In this document: piece after piece, positions 59,812 to 64,000 of the stretch | Numbering within the stretch: the stretch's first letter is position 1 | How the letters are laid out: every line of letters starts with the position of its first letter | Source: Tranquillimonas sp964472855 | GTDB lineage: Bacteria; Pseudomonadota; Alphaproteobacteria; Rhodobacterales; Rhodobacteraceae | NCBI GenBank assembly: GCA_964472855.1 | Contig: CAYYMJ010000003.1 | Location: 33,836 to 97,835 of the forward strand | DNA: 64,000 nucleotides | Direction: 5' to 3' | Position numbers and translations under genes: made by a program | Notes under the pieces: model-generated | Told to the model about the DNA's origin: nothing | Databases searched by the model: none | The model's input: the letters and a program-made list of their open reading frames with translations, nothing else

Positions 59812-59901
59812 CCCTTGCGCCGCGCAGGGTGCGCCGGGATTTGATCATTGCGCCGTGCAGGGCGCGGGGGGATTTGATTATTGCGCCGCGCACGGCGCGG
59901 G
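59803..59901 (+). repeat. Three tandem 33-bp repeats at the 3' end of the XRE gene
   Basis: Units start with GGGATTTGA at 59803, 59836 and 59869 and continue ...TTGCGCCG(C/T)GCA(G/C)GG. The first contains the gene's TGA stop, and each unit repeats the same TGA. The 33-bp period (11 codons) suggests duplication of the gene's 3' end or an intergenic repeat. Confidence 0.8.
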
Positions 59902-59908
59902 GGAGGAA

Positions 59909-59977
59909 GGGGGCTTTGCCCCCCTCGCCGCGGTGCCCGCGCCTTCACCCCCCAAGGTATTTTCCCAGCCAAAGAAG
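59909..59977 (+). repeat. Dispersed palindromic repeat, copy b
   Basis: A GGGGGC-TTT-GCCCCC hairpin is followed by CGCGCCTTCACCCCCC, AAGGTATTTTC and AAAGAAG. It matches copies a (17383) and c (63923) in order and direction. It lies between the XRE gene and the convergent SDR gene and may serve as terminator for both. Confidence 0.7.
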
Positions 59978-59983
59978 TGCCGA

Positions 59984-60742
59984 TCAGGGCTTGGGGTCGG
60001 GGTTTTCGGTATGGCCGTCGACGGCGATCGCCTGTCCGGAAACGAAGCGCGCGGCGTCGGAGCCGAGCCAGACCGCAAGTTCGGCGATGTCGCCGGGGGC
60101 CACGAAGCTGCGCATCGAGGTTCCGGCGGCATAGCCGGCCTGGACCTGGTCGCGGCTCATCCCCTTGGCGGCGGCCTCGCGGGCCAGAACAGCCTGCATC
60201 CGTGGGCCTTCGACGGCGCCGGGGCAGATGGCGTTGACGCGGATGCCATGTGGCCCAAGCTCCATCGCCAGTGTCTTCATCAGGCCGATCACGCCCCATT
60301 TGGCGGCGGCATAGGGGGACCGGAAGGGATAGCCGTAAAGTCCCGCCGTGGACGATGTCAGGATCATCGCCCCCTGCCCGGCCGGTTTCATCAGCGGGAT
60401 GGCATGTTTGGCGGTCAGAAACGCGCCGTCGAGTGTGATGGCGGTGCAGCTGCGCCAGTCGGCTATGCAGACGTCTTCGACGGCCGCGGTTGGTCCGGCG
60501 ACGCCGGCGTTGGCGCAGACCGTGTCGAGCCTGCCCCAGCGGTCGCGAATGTCGGCGAACATGGCCGCGACCGCGGCTTCGTCAGAGACATCGGCCAGGC
60601 TGGTCTGCCAGTCGGGCGGCAGTTGCGCCAGTGCGCCGGGGTCGATGTCGCTGACCCAGACCCGGGCCCCGGACCGGGCGAAGGCGTCGGCCATGGCCCG
60701 GCCGATGCCCGAGGCGCCGGCGGTGACGAGAACCCGGGTCAT
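59984..60742 (-). CDS. Short-chain dehydrogenase/reductase in carnitine operon
   Basis: This 252-residue SDR has the cofactor motif TAGASGIGRAMADAF, CANAGVAG, the catalytic Ser in LTSSTAG, Tyr and Lys in YAAAKWGVIG, and a C-terminal VSGQAIAVDGH. Asp near the second strand (DIDPG) predicts NAD preference. It overlaps the carnitine dehydrogenase stop by ATGA, so it belongs to that operon. A role on a hydroxy- or keto-acid linked to carnitine is likely but the substrate is unknown. Confidence 0.9.
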   Translation of the reverse strand: MTRVLVTAGASGIGRAMADAFARSGARVWVSDIDPGALAQLPPDWQTSLADVSDEAAVAAMFADIRDRWGRLDTVCANAGVAGPTAAVEDVCIADWRSCTAITLDGAFLTAKHAIPLMKPAGQGAMILTSSTAGLYGYPFRSPYAAAKWGVIGLMKTLAMELGPHGIRVNAICPGAVEGPRMQAVLAREAAAKGMSRDQVQAGYAAGTSMRSFVAPGDIAELAVWLGSDAARFVSGQAIAVDGHTENPDPKP

Positions 60743-62214
60743 GTGCGTTGTCCCACATGGCGCCCGGCGCCATCGGGACGCGGCAGGGCGGCGTGCGCCC
60801 GGGCCACCGCGGCGAGGCGCGCGGCGACCTCGCCTTCGGGCGCCACGGGGCGGCGGGTGTCGAGCGAGACATGCAGCAGGAAATGTTCGCCCGTGGCCAG
60901 CAGGGTATCGCCGCGGCGCATCTCGTGGAACAGGTGCATCTTGGCGCCCTCGCCGCCGAGAAAGCGGGTGGTCACGCGGATGCTGTCGCCGGGGTGCGCC
61001 TCGGCCAGGTGGCGGATGTGGGATTCGGCGGTGAAGAAGCTGGTGCCGGCGGCGATGTAGTCGGCGTCGCAGCCGACGATGGTCATGAACCGGTCGGTGG
61101 CGTCGCCGAACACCTGCAGATAGCGGGATTCGGTCATGTGGCCGTTATAGTCGCTCCAATCCAGCGGGATGGCGCGGGCGATGGTTTCCAGCGGCTGGTC
61201 GATGGGCCGCTGTGCCACCGCTTCGGCCGCGAAATGCGGTGCCGGGGCACGGGCGGCATCGGCCGCGACCAGGAAGGCCCCCGCCCCCCAGTTCTGGCCC
61301 TTCAGGGCCCGCATCAGCCCCACGAGATTGGCGTCGCGGATGCGTTCGAGCTCGCGAATCGTATGGGCGCCCGATTGCGCGTCGGACTGGTCGGCGATCT
61401 GGTCGACCAGCGCGTCGGTAAACTCGGGCACGTCCATCAGCCGGGTCCACGGTTCGCTGAGGCAGGGGCCGAACTGGGCCATGAAATGGCGCATGCCGGC
61501 CTCGCCCCCGGCGACACGGTAGGTTTCGAACAGGCCCATCTGGGCCCAGCGCAGGCCAAAGCCCATGCGGATCGCCTCGTCGATTTCCCCGGTGGTGGCG
61601 ATGCCGTCGCGGATCAGCCACAGCGCCTCGCGCCACACGGCTTCGAGCAGGCGGTCGGCGATATGGGCGTCGATCTCGCGGGTCAGGTGCAGGGGATACA
61701 TGGCCAGCCCGCGCAGGATGTCGGCGGCGCGGGTGCCCATGCCATTCGGGTTGGCGTCGGTGGTGACCAGTTCGACCAGCGGCAGCAGGTAGACCGGGTT
61801 GAACGGGTGCGCGACCAGGATTTGCCCGGGCCGGGTGGCGCAGGCCTGCAGGTCGGACGGGCGAAAACCGCTGGTGGACGAGGCGATGACCGCGTCGTGC
61901 GGACAATGGGCCTGCAGGGTCTGGAACACCTTGCGCTTGAGCTCCAGCCGTTCCGGAACGCTTTCCTGGACCCAGCGGGCGCCGTCGACGGCCTCGGACA
62001 TGGTGGCGTGAAAGCTGAGCCGCCCTTCGGCGGGCAGGGCGTGTTCGCTGAGGCCGGGCAAGGCGCGGCGGGCGTTGTCCAGAACCTCGCCGATCTTGCG
62101 TGCGGCTTCCGCGTCGGGGTCGAAAACGCGCACGTCCCAGCCGTTCAGCAGAAAGCGCGCCGCCCAGCCGCCACCGATCACGCCGCCGCCGACGATTGCT
62201 GCCGTGTCCGTCAT
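60739..62214 (-). CDS. L-carnitine dehydrogenase fused to a betainyl-CoA thioesterase-like domain
   Basis: This 491-residue protein has a 3-hydroxyacyl-CoA-dehydrogenase-type NAD domain (VGGGVIGGGWAARFLLNG, residues 7-24), ASSTSGFRPSDLQ and AHPFNPVYLLPLVELV, the marks of L-carnitine 3-dehydrogenase. From about residue 345 follows a hot-dog thioesterase domain (PLDWSDYNGHMTESRYLQVF). The same fusion is known from carnitine-degrading bacteria: oxidation of carnitine to 3-dehydrocarnitine, then, after cleavage to betainyl-CoA, release of glycine betaine. It overlaps both neighbours, with the cleavage enzyme gene upstream. Confidence 0.87.
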   Translation of the reverse strand: MTDTAAIVGGGVIGGGWAARFLLNGWDVRVFDPDAEAARKIGEVLDNARRALPGLSEHALPAEGRLSFHATMSEAVDGARWVQESVPERLELKRKVFQTLQAHCPHDAVIASSTSGFRPSDLQACATRPGQILVAHPFNPVYLLPLVELVTTDANPNGMGTRAADILRGLAMYPLHLTREIDAHIADRLLEAVWREALWLIRDGIATTGEIDEAIRMGFGLRWAQMGLFETYRVAGGEAGMRHFMAQFGPCLSEPWTRLMDVPEFTDALVDQIADQSDAQSGAHTIRELERIRDANLVGLMRALKGQNWGAGAFLVAADAARAPAPHFAAEAVAQRPIDQPLETIARAIPLDWSDYNGHMTESRYLQVFGDATDRFMTIVGCDADYIAAGTSFFTAESHIRHLAEAHPGDSIRVTTRFLGGEGAKMHLFHEMRRGDTLLATGEHFLLHVSLDTRRPVAPEGEVAARLAAVARAHAALPRPDGAGRHVGQRT

Positions 62215-62873
62215 ATTTGGGTCTCCACCGGTGCGCCGGCGCGCTCTGTCAGGATTTCGCGCGACTGTGTCGCCATTGCGCGCCCCAGCGCCGCATGGGC
62301 GTCGGCGCTGAAGTGCACGCCGTCCAGCGGATCGACAGCGATGTGGGCGCCGGCATCCATGAAACCGGCGCCTTCGCTTGCGGCCACGGTCGACATGGCC
62401 GCGCTCAGCCCGGCCGAGCGCGCGGCGGCGCCGGCGAAAATTTCGCCCAGGCAGCCGGTTTCGACCACGGGCGGCGGTGCCACCGCGAGGATGGCGAGGC
62501 CGGGCTGGAAAAAGCCCGCGGCCCGGATCAGGCGGCCAAGGCCCAGGGCGATGTCGAGCGTGGTGAGGCCAAAGCGTTGCTTGGTGTCGTTGGTGCCCAG
62601 CATCACGATCAGCAGCCCAAGCGGTGCGTGGCTTTCCAGCAGCGCCGGCAGGACCCGCAGGCCGTTGCGATGTTCGCCCTCGATCGGGTCGTCGAACACC
62701 GTGGTGCGGCCGGGCTGGCCTTCTTCGATGACCGCGAAGGACGGGCCCAGCGCCGATTGCATCACGCCGGGCCAGCGCGTGGCCGGGTCATAGCGCTGCA
62801 GGTCGGCGGCGCGGTCGGGCATCGGGCGGGTGCCGTGGGTGTTGCTGTCGCCAAAACAGAGGATACGCGCCAC
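62211..62873 (-). CDS. SGNH/GDSL-family hydrolase in carnitine operon
   Basis: This 220-residue esterase has block I CFGDSNTHG (nucleophile Ser), the block II region IEEGQPGRTT with a Gly, block III VMLGTNDTK (Asn) and block V DGVHFSADAH (catalytic Asp and His). There is no signal peptide, so it is cytosolic. It starts 4 bp after the BKACE gene and overlaps the carnitine dehydrogenase start. It may release carnitine from short-chain O-acylcarnitines; this is inferred from position. Confidence 0.87.
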   Translation of the reverse strand: MARILCFGDSNTHGTRPMPDRAADLQRYDPATRWPGVMQSALGPSFAVIEEGQPGRTTVFDDPIEGEHRNGLRVLPALLESHAPLGLLIVMLGTNDTKQRFGLTTLDIALGLGRLIRAAGFFQPGLAILAVAPPPVVETGCLGEIFAGAAARSAGLSAAMSTVAASEGAGFMDAGAHIAVDPLDGVHFSADAHAALGRAMATQSREILTERAGAPVETQI

Positions 62874-62877
62874 GGGC

Positions 62878-63789
62878 TCAGCCCCGTGGTGCGCGTTTGG
62901 TCAGGCCCAGTTTCGCGCGCACGTCGCCGGGTCCGATCACCCGCGCGCCCATACGCTCGACAATGCCCACGGCCCGGTCGACCAGTTGTTCGTTGGTGGC
63001 CAGCTGACCTTTGCCAAGCCACAGGTTGTCTTCCAGCCCGACGCGCACGTTGCCCCCGGCCAGCACGGCGGCGGCGGCATAGGCCATCTGGTTGCGGCCA
63101 AGCGAAAAGGCGGAAAAGGTCCAGCCGGAGGGGACGTTGCTGACCATGGCCATGAAGGTGTTCAGGTCGTCCGGCGCGCCCCAGGGCACGCCCATGCAAA
63201 GCTGGACCAGGGCCGGGTCTTGCAGGATGCCGTCGGCGACCAGTTGCTTGGCATACCACAGGTGGCCGGTGTCGAAGGCCTCGATCTCGGGCTTGACGCC
63301 CAGTTCGGTCATGCGCCGGCCCATGTCGCGCAGCATGCCGGGGGTGTTGGTCATGACATAATCGGCCTCGGCAAAATTCATGGTGCCGCAGTCGAGGGTG
63401 CAGATCTCGGGCAGGCATTCGGCCACGTGGGCGACGCGTTCGGCCGCGCCGACCATGTCGGTGCCGTCGACGGTGGGCAGCGGGCGGTCGCTGCCGCCGA
63501 ACACCATGTCGCCGCCCATGCCGGCGGTGAGGTTGAGGACGACGTCGGTTTCGCTGTCGCGGATGCGGTCGGTAACCTCGCGGTAGTAGGCGAGGTCGCG
63601 CGCCGGTTTGCCGCTGTCGGGGTCGCGCACATGGCAATGGACGATTGCCGCCCCGGCGCGGGCGGCGGCGATGGCGCTGTCGGCGATCTGTTTCGGGGAA
63701 CGCGGGACATGTGGGCTGCGGTCCTGGGTGCCCCCGGACCCGGTGACGGCGCAGGTGATGAAGACGTCGTGTGACATTTCGAGCGGCAT
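62878..63789 (-). CDS. 3-dehydrocarnitine cleavage enzyme (BKACE / DUF849 family)
   Basis: This 303-residue zinc-dependent TIM-barrel enzyme belongs to the beta-keto acid cleavage family: FITCAVTGSGG, GAAIVHCHVRDPDSGKP (metal His pair), LNLTAGMGGD, EIEAFDTGHLW and LGRNQMAYAAAAVLAGGNVR, with the terminal Glu in GLEDNLWLG. It should cleave 3-dehydrocarnitine with acetyl-CoA to betainyl-CoA and acetoacetate, matching the fused dehydrogenase-thioesterase downstream. GGAGG lies 6 bp before the ATG at 63789. First gene of the operon. Confidence 0.86.
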   Translation of the reverse strand: MPLEMSHDVFITCAVTGSGGTQDRSPHVPRSPKQIADSAIAAARAGAAIVHCHVRDPDSGKPARDLAYYREVTDRIRDSETDVVLNLTAGMGGDMVFGGSDRPLPTVDGTDMVGAAERVAHVAECLPEICTLDCGTMNFAEADYVMTNTPGMLRDMGRRMTELGVKPEIEAFDTGHLWYAKQLVADGILQDPALVQLCMGVPWGAPDDLNTFMAMVSNVPSGWTFSAFSLGRNQMAYAAAAVLAGGNVRVGLEDNLWLGKGQLATNEQLVDRAVGIVERMGARVIGPGDVRAKLGLTKRAPRG

Positions 63790-63922
63790 GTGACCCTCCG
63801 GCTTTTACGGCAGCGAAGGGCAATTGTGCCCCGGTGGCAAGAGCGGAGACGACCGAAACCGCGATTTTGCGACAAGGGGCCGGCGCGGCACCGTTGCGGC
63901 GCCTGCCGGCGCCGCGCAGGGC

Positions 63923-63971
63923 GGGGGGCATTGCCCCCCGCGCCCCCCAAAGTATTTTGCGAACAGTGAAG
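63923..63971 (+). repeat. Dispersed palindromic repeat, copy c
   Basis: GGGGGGC-AT-TGCCCCCC is followed by CGCGCCCCCCAAAGTATTTT and GAACAGTGAAG. A GGCGCC-TGCC-GGCGCC hairpin, matching the second hairpin of copy a, lies just upstream at 63898-63913. Same orientation as the other copies. The rest of 63790-64000 shows no gene start; the last 15 bases could be the 3' end of a minus-strand gene (see rejected items). Confidence 0.7.
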
Positions 63972-64000
63972 AGGCGGTGGCGCGGTCAGAAGGGCATGGG

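Noticed and set aside
63986..64000. 3' end of a minus-strand gene at the right edge
   Set aside because: The last bases read PMPF-stop on the complement, but five codons are not enough to support a gene.

Overview
The window looks like chromosomal DNA of a marine alphaproteobacterium of the Rhodobacterales (Roseobacter / Rhodobacteraceae group). GC is high throughout. The gene set is typical of that group: trimethylamine (TMA) and trimethylamine N-oxide (TMAO) catabolism, the N-methylglutamate (NMG) pathway, TRAP and ABC importers and carnitine degradation. A palindromic intergenic repeat ending in AAGTATTTTC...GATGAAG, familiar from such genomes, occurs three times. I see no prophage, CRISPR array, rRNA or intact insertion sequence. 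There is one tRNA, tRNA-Thr(UGU).

Layout. 1-4575 (minus): a polysaccharide operon of an acyltransferase, a STAS-nucleotidyltransferase-hexapeptide fusion, a periplasmic protein and a cellulose-synthase-like glycosyltransferase cut by the left edge. 4719-6099 (plus): an OmpA-like protein and a nitroreductase. 6145-10744: a TRAP operon and a class IV aminotransferase, bracketed by two inverted copies of a 128-bp MITE-like repeat; beside the right copy lies the tail of a sugar ABC ATPase gene. 10842-14164: aldo/keto reductase divergent from a CoA-transferase/enoyl-CoA hydratase pair, with two TAAC-N6-GTTA palindromes between them. 14356-41419: the methylated-amine region (below). 41514-47969: a taurine-type ABC importer, an IclR regulator and a divergent FAD oxidoreductase. 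48093-49230: an HNH endonuclease gene of lower GC beside the tRNA. 49266-56947: a LacI-controlled sugar ABC operon with an isomerase and an oxidoreductase. 56999-59811: an EamA transporter, a fatty acid desaturase and an XRE regulator. 59984-63789 (minus): a carnitine degradation operon.

The methylated-amine region is the centre of the window. By homology it encodes TMAO import (tmoXVW), TMA oxidation to TMAO (tmm), TMAO demethylation to dimethylamine plus formaldehyde (tdm), methylamine capture as gamma-glutamylmethylamide (gmaS, with amtB and a 55-residue membrane protein), N-methylglutamate synthase-like subunits (mgsABC) and N-methylglutamate dehydrogenase (mgdABCD). Interleaved are genes without a settled role: a second glutamine-synthetase-family ligase, a DAO-family flavoprotein, a nitrilase, a class I amidotransferase and two unrecognised proteins (199 and 137 residues). 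The known dimethylamine monooxygenase genes (dmmDABC) are not in the window, so the dimethylamine step is either elsewhere or covered by these extra genes. A GntR regulator and a GlxA-type AraC regulator sit inside the region. TTTGGnTCA boxes in front of the GntR gene recur in front of amtB, which suggests one regulon.

All functions are inferred from sequence reading without database searches. Start codons were chosen by Shine-Dalgarno spacing and overlap with upstream stops.
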